From assembly GCF_000002985.6 (NCBI RefSeq), contig NC_003282.8, forward strand, positions 10,664,001-10,728,000: 64,000 bases of DNA. Direction: 5' to 3'. Below the pieces are notes generated by a model. That model was not told the DNA's origin and did not search any database. It saw only the letters and a program-made list of their open reading frames with translations. Shown in pieces: positions 14,801 to 24,074 of this stretch (positions are counted from its first letter, which is position 1; each line of letters starts with the position of its first letter). This stretch comes from Caenorhabditis elegans (Eukaryota; Nematoda; Chromadorea; Rhabditida; Rhabditidae). Position numbers and translations under genes: made by a program.

Positions 14801-15202
14801 GATATTGAAAACCAATATTGTGATGGACAATGGCAATCATTCAAGGTAAATCCAAAAACAGTTTTGTAATTTAATCAGCAATCATCTTTTATTAACTGTT
14901 TTTATCTTTAGATCTCAAAGAAGCGAAACCTTCTTACTGTCGCGGTCAACGGCAAGGCTCATCTCAAAATTCTGAAGAAGGCCAAGACCGACGTCCTTAC
15001 CAAGGATCCTTTGTACTTCGGAGGTCTTCCAGAAGGAGTCACTAACAAGGGAATCAAAACTAATAAGCCATTCGTCGGATGTATCAGATTCGTTAGCTTC
15101 GGATTAAAGAAGGATCGCAAGATTCGTCGCAAGAAGCAAGTTGACACTGAGAGATTTGATGTGTTTGGTGATGTTCATCGCAATGCTTGCCCAGCTATTT
15201 AA
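2833..15202 (+). CDS. epi-1: Laminin alpha chain EPI-1, 3706 aa, 16 coding exons
   Basis: Alpha subunit of the laminin heterotrimer of basement membranes. Exons are 2833-3028, 3111-3766, 3874-4708, 4756-6629, 6676-6858, 6910-7036, 7209-7241, 7351-7830, 7879-8369, 8418-10631, 10680-12560, 12703-13602, 13674-13769, 13933-14066, 14116-14845 and 14912-15202; all phases close. Domain order is signal peptide (1-27), LN globe (about 40-285), Cys-rich LE repeats (to about 843), a non-Cys L4/LF-type globe (about 843-1415, containing FCPSISGCRALI), LE repeats, a second L4 globe (about 1626-1798), LE repeats, coiled coil (about 2132-2690), LG1-3, a Thr/Glu linker (about 3243-3340), and LG4-5. The large internal globe places it with the alpha5-like class; worms have this and the shorter lam-3. 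Its partners would be the single beta (lam-1) and gamma (lam-2) chains. The last stop is followed by a likely poly(A) signal at 15481-15486. Confidence 0.97.
7209..7241 (+). other. epi-1: 33-nt frame-neutral microexon of epi-1
   Basis: TTTTCAG at 7202-7208 and a GTTCGT donor at 7242 bound 33 bases that enter and leave in phase 1, encoding DNKYSSRFIFN. Upstream exon 6 ends at 7036 (phase 1) and exon 8 of the model starts at 7351 needing phase 1, so inclusion and skipping both keep frame. The residues fit just before the conserved FCPSISGCR motif, as in other laminin alpha chains, so I include it in the main model. Confidence 0.7.
13443..13769 (+). other. epi-1: Thr/Glu-rich hinge between LG3 and LG4 of EPI-1
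   Basis: The end of exon 11 and all of the 96-nt exon 12 encode a low-complexity spacer: nine consecutive Thr after an EEEES run, then EEPTEEPAE, then a basic NAKRES patch in exon 12. It sits where other laminin alpha chains carry the linker between LG3 and the LG4-5 pair, which is often glycosylated or proteolysed. Exon 12 is a multiple of three (32 codons, phase 0 both ends), so skipping it would shorten the hinge without frameshift. Confidence 0.75.
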
Positions 15203-15480
15203 TATCTTCTCGTTTTTATTTTTATTCATTTTATACTGTGCTTTAAATTCTCATGTTTCTGATTCGGTACCATAAACGATTTATTAATTAATTTTTATAT
15301 AAGCAGATCATTGAAAAAAGGAACGAGGAGGATGAGAAAAGGAAGACACATGAAGCTTGAGATTGAGAATTTTGAATCTAATTTTCAACATGGCGCATGT
15401 GATTAAAAATCGTATTTAAAAACACAGCCAAACTAAAAAAAACTGTTCATTTTCTAGGTCTAAACACAAAAACCAATTTC

Positions 15481-15486
15481 AATAAA
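15481..15486 (+). terminator. epi-1: Poly(A) signal, epi-1
   Basis: AATAAA lies 279 bases after the epi-1 stop, in an A-rich 3' UTR and before the converging gene at 15734. Confidence 0.5.
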
Positions 15487-15733
15487 AACACATTGGGATA
15501 GGTATTCTACAATCGTTTTTGGTAATTTGCCTGATTATACTTCAAGCACATACGAATTAAAGTATTCATAAAGCCGATATGCAGAGTGTTATCACTTTAG
15601 CGCAATTCTCTTCTCCTTTTGAATACTGGAGTTTTTAGTGATATTTATGCGAAAACGAGAGACAGATAGTGAGGTTGATGAACTGGATGAGAAGGTACCG
15701 AAGATAGGAGATCAATTTTCGAGCAATGAAGAC

Positions 15734-16475
15734 CTATTCAGAATCATCGTGATTCTTCTTTTTCAGAGCCAACATGCGTGCAGATGGTGGAGCTCCGCTC
15801 ATACGTCCGCTGGTTGGGCGTTTGACGACTTTTGCCTCCTCGTCGGAGTCAGTGTCAGAGGCATTCTGAAATTATTTTAAAATTCAATTAAACTAAAACT
15901 TCTTATACTTGCCTTGCCGCTCTTCTTCTCCTCACCATCTTCGGTGGTTGAATCGTTTCCGATGGCTGGCTTTTGCCCTCTGCCTCTGAAATTTAGAATA
16001 TTTTTACTACTGAAAACTGATGTTTTACAGAATACCTTGCCGATGGTGCTCTCTCCGGTTTCTTGTTGACTTCCTTAGCCTTCTTCACAACTTTTCTCAC
16101 GGATCTTCCTCCGGTCTCCTGATCGTAGGAACGCTTTCCGCGAGTGCTTCTTCTTGGCTCCAGTGCCGCCTCTTCTTCATCGGCTTCATACTCGCCATCC
16201 ATCGCCTCTTCGTCAGATCCTGGAGACTTCTTTCCACGAACCGGACGCCCACCTTTCTTATCAACGGGCTTCTCTGTTGATTTCTCAACAGTTTTCTCTT
16301 CAACAGACTCAATCTCTCTGAAATGAGTTAAGATTTAATACATCCCATTTTCAACTAGAATCCTTTAATCAACTTACTCGGTTTTAGGATCCTCCGATGG
16401 AACGACCAACTCTGGTTTAGTTATATCAGCATCGGCGGCTGGTCCAACAGCGTCAACTTTCTTTGCTTTCGGCAT
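15734..16475 (-). CDS. Small charged, probably nuclear/chromatin protein, 194 aa, four exons
   Basis: Exons on the minus strand are 16475-16378, 16317-16036, 15985-15913 and 15865-15734, closing in frame to 194 aa. No enzyme fold is visible. The composition alternates acidic (DEEAMDGEYEADEEEAALE) and basic stretches with AT-hook-like GGRPVRGKK and RRSTRGKRSYDQE, then GGRSVRKVVKKAKEVNKKP, and an Arg/Ser tail (RPTSGRMSGAPPSARML). This suggests a DNA- or chromatin-associated protein like HMG/AT-hook proteins; that is inference only. The last intron (15866-15912) has a GC donor (AAG|GCAAGT), needed to keep frame. The gene converges on epi-1. Confidence 0.85.
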
Positions 16476-17770
16476 TCCTGTAAACATGTTGTTTGTGAAA
16501 CAGTTATCAAATAGTTCAATCAGTTCAAAATTTATATCACGAGAAAAAAGAGAAAACGAAAAAATTCAACATGCTTTTGCTGGGAATGAAAAGAAATCAG
16601 AACAAAATTTTAGGCCAAGAATTTTGAGGACGACAACTTGCATAAATAGCTAGAAGTGTGAGGTGTCTACGTACCCAGTGTCCTTGCGCAAAATAATCGA
16701 TAGGCACACAAGGCGCCGGTGCACTGAAACCAACACAACAACACTGTAAGAATGAATACGGAGAGGAAGAAAGGAGACGGATGAGATGTGAGAGCAGAAA
16801 AGTATGAAAATAGTAGTGATGTTGTGTCAAGAAGGGAGGTGCTAGTTGCCATAGACACAGTGCTTCATCATCACGAACCCGTCTATTATCTGACTAATTT
16901 GGATGTGAAAGGTGTATGAAATTTGAGTAAATGAAGAGCTTAAATATTGGGGAAGAGAAGAAGTCAAGAGAAAGTACAACGACAATATGAGCGAGATGAG
17001 TTTTCAAGCTGTGAAGAGGGTGCAGAAGTAAGATATTGCATGTGTAAGACAGCTAGACAAATTCTAATTTGGCAGCTTTGCGAGATATGAAGGGGGTGAG
17101 AGTTTATGTGAGAAATAAAGGATGTTTTTAATATCAAATGTATATCATATACTTCTGAAGGAAAGAAAGACAAAGAACGATAGTTGAATTTAATAAAAGC
17201 GAATTTACTTTGAAGACATTTGGAATGCCAGGTCTAAAGATTTAGCTTTAAAAAAATTGAAATACCTTAGAATTAGTTTCTGTAGTTTCTCAGTTGAAAA
17301 AAAAACTGAATGGAACTAGATTTTCCGATTCTCAAAAAAAACCGAAGTTGTCATTTGAGCATTTGATTGTAAGCCAAGCAGATCCATTCTCCATTTCTGA
17401 CCGCATCAGTTGCTGAAACTCTCTAAACATGTAACAGAAGAAAAATGTATAAAAGGAAACAATGAAACATTCTGAAGTGTGGACCACTTGATCTTTACGT
17501 AACGATTGAAAATGTTTTAGAACATTTTTTTTATCTGATAATTTACAGTTTTTGCTAGCTGATTATTTTCTACAAAGTATCGTTTCAGTGTGATTAATTT
17601 GTCCTTCAGGAACTTAAATTCAACTTTAGTATTTTCTTGAAGTTTTATTTTCTTGTTGTTGTACATTCCTCAAAATCCTCAAAATCTCAAAACTCTGTTT
17701 CGGTTTTTGTCGTATTCATTTGATTTCCAATTGTTCGATAATCAGTTCGATAATCACTATTTTTTCGTAA
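16476..17770. other. Intergenic, AT-rich; no gene seen
   Basis: This is the 5' flank of the minus-strand nuclear-protein gene. Open frames at 16597-16858 and 16964-17173 have no splice support, no domain and no codon bias. TGAAACAG occurs at about 16497-16504. Nothing else stands out. Confidence 0.5.
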
Positions 17771-18182
17771 ATAGATTGTTACACGAAAAATAGATTGTTA
17801 CACGAAAAATAGATTGTTACACGAAAAATAGATTGTTACACGAAAAATAGATTGTTACACGAAAAATAGATTGTTACACGAAAAATAGATTGTTACACGA
17901 AAAATAGATTGTTACACGAAAAATAGATTGTTACACGAAAAATATATTGTTACACGAAAAATAGATTGTTACACGAAAAATATATTGTTACACGAAAAAT
18001 AGATTGTTACACGAAAAATAGATTGTTACAAGAAAAATAGATTGTTACACGAAAAATATATTGTTACACGAAAAATAGATTGTTACACGAAAAATAGATT
18101 GTTACACGAAAAATAGATTGTTACACGAAAAATAGATTGTTACACGAAAAATAGATTGTTACACGAAAAATATATTGTTACC
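17771..18182 (+). repeat. Minisatellite: about 21.6 tandem copies of a 19-bp unit
   Basis: The unit ATTGTTACACGAAAAATAG is repeated head to tail with almost no divergence. At least four units carry TATATT in place of TAGATT (near 17942, 17980, 18057 and 18171), and one has TTACAAG instead of TTACACG. A 19-bp unit rules out a coding repeat. The array ends about 370 bp upstream of the fmo-2 start. Confidence 0.97.
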
Positions 18183-18275
18183 ATAGTTCATTCAGATATC
18201 GGTTTACAACCCGTATTTTCTGTTTTGCCGTGAAAGTTCTGTACATCTTGAGCGATTTTTTGCAACAAAATGCTA

Positions 18276-18476
18276 AAAACTGTTCAATGATCGTACCCGA
18301 TTGTACTCAAAACAATTGACGTGATCAGAGACGACCAAAAATTTAGACCAACACGTGTTCCACACTTGATATGGAGATCATTGAACAGTTTTCGCCTCGT
18401 GTAGGTCTCTGTAGTTTCATGGGTCAATATGATCAACCACATGGTGAAAACTTTGAGGAGCATTGAACAGTTTAAA
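18276..18476 (+). promoter_or_regulatory. fmo-2: fmo-2 promoter module: 17-bp inverted repeat, CACGTG box and a third repeat copy
   Basis: AAAACTGTTCAATGATC (18276-18292) is the exact reverse complement of 18376-18392. A third partial copy, GCATTGAACAGTTTA, follows at about 18461-18475. Between the arms lies the palindromic E-box AACACGTGTT, with CACGTG at 18352-18357, about 195 bp before the ATG, and GACGTG sits at about 18319. fmo-2 is known to be induced by HIF-1 and by HLH-30/TFEB, both of which recognise ACGTG/CACGTG sequences. The link to these particular sites is inference. Confidence 0.55.
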
Positions 18477-18551
18477 GACACGCCCTGGTGAGTACAAAAG
18501 CGTAAACTCTAGGGGCAGTGTTCAAATCGTTTACTCGTGTTTGTTGTCAAA

Positions 18552-20326
18552 ATGGGGAACAAGCGTGTTGCTGTCATAGGAGCTGGTGCTTCTGGATTAC
18601 CGTCGATTCGGTTTGTAATTCTGATTTTTATTGAAATAATAGTGCTGGATTTCAGACATGGTCTTCTCTATGGCTTTGATGTCACTTGTTTTGAGGCGTC
18701 AGATGATATTGGAGGCTTATGGAGATACAAATCTCACGAAACGAATGGTGAGATTTTTTATTTTTTTCAGCATCATATTTTCATACATTCAGAGTCGTCA
18801 GTTATGAAAACTACCGTGATCAACACCTCGAAAGAAATGACGGCTTACTCTGACTTTACACCTCAAGAAAATCTAGCAAATTTCATGCATAACAATGAGA
18901 TGCTCAACTACTTCAAATCTTATGCAGAGCATCACGGACTTATGAAGCATATCAAGCTCCGTCACAGAGTTTTAAATATTGAAAGATCCAAGAACTACGA
19001 TAATGATGGAACATGGAAAGTCATTTATCAAACACCGTGAGTTGTTCAATTGAGCAACTATAAGTAACTAAACTGTTCAATTTAAGAGAAGAAAAAACGT
19101 TGGAAGAAATCTTTGATGGCGTTCTTGTCTGCTCTGGACACCACGCTATACCACATTGGCCAAAACCATTCCCTGGTCAGAATGAATTCAAAGGACGTAT
19201 TGTTCATTCTCACGATTACAAGGATCACAAGGGTTATGAAGACAAGGTAGTTGTTGTCGTTGGAATTGGAAATAGTGGAATCGACGTGGCAGTTGAGCAA
19301 TCAAGAATTGCCAAACAAGTCTACCTAGTCACTCGGCGTGGAACTTGGCTTATACCAAAGCTGGAGACACGAGGATTGCCATTTGACATTATAATGAACA
19401 CGTAAGAGATTATTAACGGATTCTACATTAGCATGCACATTTTCAGGCGTTTCTTCTCACTCTACAAACTGTTTCCTCAAGCTATGCTTAACTCCCTTGT
19501 TGAATATCGTATCAATCAACGTATTGATCACGATTTGTACGGACTAAAGCCAGCTCATCGTGTGTTTTCTGCTCATCCATCTTTAAACGATGAACTTCCG
19601 AATCGAATCGCCAACGGTACAGTCAGAATCAAGCCAAACATCAAGAAATTCGATGGATACGCTATTCATTTTGAAGATGGAACTATTGTTCCTCATGTCG
19701 ACGAGGTCGTGATGTCAACTGGATTCTCATTTGAATTTAATTTAATTGAACACGGAAAGTTGGTTCCAGTTAGTGAGAATGAGGTGGACCTTTTCAAATA
19801 CATGTTCCCAGTGGCTACTTCCGATCATAATTCCTTGTGCATCATTGGTCTCATTCAACCATTTGGATCAATTATGCCAGTTTCCGAACAACAAGCTCGT
19901 GTATTCTTTGCCAACATGGTTTCTGGAAACAATTTAATTCCTAAAAAGTCACAGATGTCTGAGGATGTTTTGAATAAAAAAGAAGCAATGGCTCAGCAGT
20001 TCGTAAAATCCAGACGTCACACTATTCAAGTCGATTATATTCCATATATGGATGAACTCGCAGAGCTTATTGGATGTCAAGTCCCACTTCTTCGAACACT
20101 ATTTACTGATCCAGTTCTTGGTCTTCGCCTCTTCTTTGGTCCAAACGCAGGGTATTGCTACAGATTGGCTGGGCCACACACTTGGAACGGTGCCAGAAAT
20201 GCGATTTTGACTATTGATCAACGTGTCCGAATGGCAACTACAACCAAACCGGAGCCTACCAATTACACTGTTCCACTAGTGATCTCTTCTATTATACTTT
20301 TGCTTGTTATCTATTTTGTCATGTAA
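18552..20326 (+). CDS. fmo-2: Flavin-containing monooxygenase FMO-2, 529 aa, five exons
   Basis: FAD/NADPH-dependent monooxygenase of the ER membrane that oxidises soft nucleophiles (N and S centres). Exons are 18552-18610, 18656-18747, 18793-19036, 19087-19401 and 19447-20326. Visible motifs are the FAD Rossmann GAGASG (residues 10-15), the family signature FKGRIVHSHDYK, the NADPH-binding VVVGIGNSGID, and a C-terminal hydrophobic anchor (PLVISSIILLLVIYFVM). The length matches the family (about 530 aa). I start at MGNKRV rather than the in-frame ATG at 18537 because the FAD motif normally begins within about ten residues. Exon 3 is entered at the second available CAG (18790-18792), since only that gives the conserved SSV..T..NTSKEMTAYSDF block. 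AATAAA at 20347-20352 lies 21 bases after the stop. In C. elegans the gene is linked to hypoxia and dietary-restriction longevity. Confidence 0.96.
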
Positions 20327-20346
20327 ATATTCCATTTCAGTGTGTA

Positions 20347-20352
20347 AATAAA
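20347..20352 (+). terminator. fmo-2: Poly(A) signal, fmo-2
   Basis: AATAAA within GTGTAAATAAAGTT, 21 bases downstream of the fmo-2 stop codon. Confidence 0.7.
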
Positions 20353-20466
20353 GTTAGATTCAGGAAATCGATATATGTAATACTTGTGATCCATAGTAAA
20401 ATGTCATGCTTCTATTCTTTGCACTTTCACTCATTAACTTTCATTTATTCCGAAATTAAATTTATA

Positions 20467-21843
20467 TCACAGAGAAGTAAACGTATAAATGAGACCTTCC
20501 GGCGTCTTATAAGTTGATGCGGTAAAACGACCATTCTCAATAGTAAGTTGAAGAGTTGTTCCATTTTTCTCGAAGTAAAGATTCTCTGATTGTTTTTCGT
20601 CGTAAAGATGGATTTCCCAATTTCGAACAATACGATCTCCCTCGAGCCACTCCTGGAACATAAAAAATGTTACTTTTATTTTATTTGCAAACAGGTGTAA
20701 AACAAAGAAAAAACTAACCTTTCCGAATTCTTTCAAACTATCCGAATCTATCTCATTTGTCCCCTCCATGTAAAGTTCTGGAGCAAAAAACTTCAAAAGT
20801 CGTTTCCCGTTTACTCCATTTTTGAACTCCGTTGGCTGTTTGATAATCAACTTTTGTGTCTGAAAAATTACTAAAAAATGCCTAGAAACAGATTTAAATA
20901 ACCCACATTTTGCAATGCTTCGAAATCAAAGTTATCGTCATCCAATTTAGCTTTTCCACCAATTTCAATCTGATACTCATCTCTCCCCATATTCTTTGTG
21001 AATCCAGTTGGAATTGTGAATGGAGCACTCGGATGCTCAACGACCCACTTAATCTTTTTAGGTGTTTGAGTTGTAGATAAAATAATTGAAGAAAACTTGG
21101 GCTTCATCTGGCTGCATAAGTTTTCCTAGAAATCTCTTAATATTATAATAATAGGTTTAAAACGTTTTTAGCGCTTACAAAGGCAATTTCATCAATTGTA
21201 TATCTGTTCAGAATATACTCAAACTGTTTTCCAAGATGCCTCGTGATTGAAGAAGATTCATACCGTCTTGTTGATGGATCTTCTGGAAAATATTGAAACT
21301 CACTAAAAATGTGTTGCGATACAAGATTTAGTTTAAAGCCACCAGGTCTGTTTTTTTTTAATTTTTAGAATAAAATCGACTTAAAACGGAAAGGATAAAT
21401 CTTAATTAAAGCGATGAGTCTTGTCGCATAAAATACTTTTTTGAGTGTGCTCTTTCAATTCAAAATTTGAGTTACTTTCTAAGTTTTCTGATTTTGTTCT
21501 CAGTTGTTTTTTTTAAGTTTCCAACTTTTTGGTATAATGTTTGGAAAGCTTAATAAATACACAGACAAATGTGAAATACTCACGCTCAAAAAACGGCTTC
21601 ACCAACTTATAAATCTCTTCTTCTCTTAAATTTGCAGATCTATTCATATAAATATAACTTTCCCATTGCCTAGATCCATCGATAATCACTTTGAAGATTC
21701 CATACTCTTCAGGCCTCTGAAAAAATGTAATTGTAGTTTATTGAAAACTTTATGTTAATATGTATTACCCTAAAATACTGAATATGGATCGAATTTTCTG
21801 CAACAACTGTTGCACAAAACAAAAGGAATGTTAGGATAATCAT
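20467..21843 (-). CDS. Secreted protein of unknown function, 285 aa, six exons
   Basis: Exons 21843-21769, 21716-21584, 21282-21179, 21125-20907, 20859-20719 and 20652-20467 close in frame. The first exon encodes a clear signal peptide (MIILTFLLFCATVVA, cleavage near residue 16). The mature protein is mixed alpha/beta in appearance with few cysteines. It includes a repeated type of segment in which charged beta-like strands alternate (IKWVVEHPSAPFTIPTGF; IVRNWEIHLYDEKQSENLYF). I recognise no catalytic motif. It may be a nematode-specific secreted family, perhaps with NTF2/SnoaL-like C-terminal strands, but that is only a guess. It is convergent with fmo-2 and the two 3' ends are only about 140 bp apart. 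TTTATT at 20444-20449 (AATAAA on the minus strand) is its poly(A) candidate. Confidence 0.85.
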
Positions 21844-22588
21844 ATCAATCGAATCCGGAAAAATGAAATAATTCAGATCATCAAATAGATATCCGGCATG
21901 ATGGCCACAACATGAAGAAAATCTCGATATCTCGGCGTCTCTGCAACTTCTGTGATGTATCCGTCAGTTCATTTTCTGCATCGAGAACAATTGTCGAATT
22001 GGAAAAGAGTGTGCATCTCGGGCAAGCACATGTTCCAGCTATACACATGCGATTGATCGATGCCCGAAAAATTGGAAAATTATTAAGAAAAAACGGCATG
22101 GCTAAAATATGCTTGAATATGCATAATTAACGTCACATTCATATATTCTTCGATTCATGTTTTTTCTTAATTAAATTTTAGAGTAACACCTGGTTTTCAC
22201 GCTTTTGGGATTCCGGTATTCTTTTGATCTTTGGATTAATCTTTTAGATTCACAAGTTTGATCTATCGAAAAATGTAATGAATTTCCGGGAACTCCAAAA
22301 AGCACAAAAGTGTGTCCTTTTTCCGATTCAGAACCCCAATATTATAATTTTACATTACGAAAATCACATATTTTGTGACTAAGAGTCCATTCTATATTCC
22401 TTATATTCTCGAGATCACGCTTTTATGAAACATGATCGTCTGGTTTCCCATCTGTGGTTTGTGCCACGTTGCTTAGAACCAATTGTGCCATGACAACTGG
22501 AGCAGTATAAAAGAATAATGGCAAAAGTGGAAAATTCAGAAGCTCCATATTTTGACAAACGTCTTTATCTTCTACATCCAAACCAACA
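21844..22588. other. Intergenic between divergent genes
   Basis: Frames on both strands at 21881-22130 overlap each other and have no splice or domain support. The right part (22468-22588) is the promoter of the first DUF4440-like gene, listed separately. Confidence 0.5.
22468..22512 (+). promoter_or_regulatory. Conserved promoter block, first DUF4440-like gene
   Basis: GTTGC (22468) is followed by CCATGACAAC and then AGTATAAAAGAA, with the TATA box at 22506-22512, 83 bases before the ATG. The same order and the identical 12-mer AGTATAAAAGAA occur upstream of the paralogue at 23521-23566. Confidence 0.65.
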
Positions 22589-23045
22589 ATGAGTAAGTTT
22601 TTCTTTGTTTTTTTCTGAATTTCCTTAGAATGTTTCCGTGCTTATGTACATTGAAAATTTTGACATTTCAGCCAAAGCTGAGTTCCAAAAAATCCACGAT
22701 GAGATGAAGGCATTGAAAGCCGCCGGAAAGCAAGACGAGTTTGCTAAGAAGTTTGTTACCAAAGATGCCATCTTCATGGGTCCACTCCACGAGCCAGCCA
22801 ATGTGAATGAAGCTGCCAAGTTTGCAAAAAGCGAGATGATGGCTGCCGTCTCAAAGGGAGAGTTCAATATCACTATTGACGAGATCACTCCAATCGGGGA
22901 CGTCGTCATCGAGCGTTGCACCATCCACGCCAAGGTTGCAAGCGGGGACAAGACTGGATGGTCCCTCTGTGTCTGGGTCAAGGATGGAGGAGCATGGAAG
23001 ATCCGTAACTCGTGCACCACGTTCAAGGTTGTCCCATCGGCATAA
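22589..23045 (+). CDS. SnoaL/DUF4440-like (NTF2-fold) small protein, paralogue 1, 125 aa
   Basis: Coding exon 1 is only four bases (ATG A, 22589-22592); exon 2 is 22672-23045. The protein (MTKAEFQKIHDEMKALKAAG...) has a N-terminal helix, a KDAIFMGP strand and a C-terminal GWSLCVWVKDGGAWKIRNS. That order matches the DUF4440/SnoaL-like fold, small cone-shaped proteins related to ketosteroid isomerase and NTF2. No catalytic residues can be assigned. The start is fixed by the identical structure in the neighbouring paralogue. A TATA box lies 83 bp upstream and AATAAA at 23089-23094 follows the stop. High codon bias (GCC, AAG, ATC, CTC) suggests strong expression. Its physiological role is not known to me. 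Confidence 0.9.
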
Positions 23046-23647
23046 ATTATCAAATTTTATTTGATTTGCTTTATTTCAACAGTTGTGAAATAAACCCATG
23101 TTAATTCAAAAGTCCACTTGATTTTTTTATTATTTTGTTTTGAAAATTCAGGAGATTTTGCACCGATTTTAAAAATTTAGCTATAAAAATTTTGATAAGT
23201 TATTAGTTCAGTATCAAGCATATATTATCCTCTTTGAACAAGTTTACTGGGAGTTTCGCGAGGATCTTCCTAGAGTCTAGAAATAATTTTTGTAAAGTTG
23301 AAAGTTCAAAAACCACTATATATAATGTTTTCAAGAGCCTAGTTTTTCATGGCACTTCCTTTGGGAAACTTCTTCTTCTGGTTCAGAAGCTCAAGTCACA
23401 TAAACTACAAATGATACACTCTCCCTTGTGTGCTCAAAAGTTCAACTTCAAGCCCTATATTCTCATGGTCACATTTTTCGAAAACTTGATCAGTCGGCTT
23501 CTTCACTATGGTTTCTGCTCGTTGCTAAGCTTCAATTAAAACCATGGCAACGAGAGGAGTATAAAAGAACGGCTGAATGTATTGAAAACTTCAGTAGCTG
23601 CAAACAGGAGACCTTTGTCTTCACATCTACTGCTCTCCCAACTAGCC
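23046..23647. other. 3' UTR of paralogue 1 and promoter of paralogue 2
   Basis: The poly(A) signal at 23089-23094 sits in a block, CAGTTGTGAAATAAA, that recurs after paralogue 2. From about 23521 comes the second promoter copy. Open frames at 23234-23655 are AT-rich and unsupported. Confidence 0.55.
23521..23566 (+). promoter_or_regulatory. Conserved promoter block, second DUF4440-like gene
   Basis: GTTGC (23521) and CCATGGCAAC (about 23542-23551) precede AGTATAAAAGAA, with TATAAAA at 23560-23566, 88 bases before the ATG. GTTGC and GCAAC form an inverted pair, as in the first copy. Confidence 0.65.
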
Positions 23648-24074
23648 ATGTGTAAGTTAAAGAATTAGTTTTGAAACTTTATCAAATGTTTCTCTTTCAG
23701 CAAAGGCCGAGTTCCAAAAGTTCCACGATGAGATGAAGGCATTGAAGAACGCCGGAAAGCACGATGAGTTCGCCAAGAAGTTCGCTGCCAAGGATGCCGT
23801 CTTCATCGGACCACTCCACGATCCATGCACCGCTGATGAGGCCGCCAAGTTGGCTCAAAGTGACAAGATGGCTGCTCTCGTCAAGGCCGATTTTGACGTC
23901 AAGATTGACGAAGTCACTCAAATCGGAGATGTCGTCGTCGAGCGCTGCTCCATCAGCGCCAAGTTGCCAACTGGCGACAAGAACGGATGGTCACTCACCG
24001 TCTGGGTCAAGGAAGGAGGAGCATGGAAGATCCGTAACTCGTGCATCACCTTCAAGGCTCCAATCCCACAATAA
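23648..24074 (+). CDS. SnoaL/DUF4440-like small protein, paralogue 2, 125 aa
   Basis: Coding exon 1 is ATG T (23648-23651) and exon 2 is 23701-24074. Both exon lengths (4 and 374) are identical to paralogue 1, and the protein is about two-thirds identical to it (for example KAEFQK.HDEMKALK.AGK and GGAWKIRNSC.TFK). It has the same NTF2-like layout and the same strong codon bias, with GCC, AAG and CTC preferred. Tandem duplication about 1 kb apart included promoter and 3' UTR. AATAAA at 24115-24120. Function unknown; a ligand-binding or isomerase-like pocket is possible from the fold only. Confidence 0.9.

Noticed and set aside
17771..18182. CRISPR-like periodicity of the 19-bp array
   Set aside because: The repeats are contiguous with no unique spacers, in a eukaryotic genome; it is a minisatellite.
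18537..18551. Upstream in-frame ATG for fmo-2 (MFVVK)
   Set aside because: It would add five residues before the conserved N-terminal FAD motif; family proteins start close to the motif, so 18552 is preferred.
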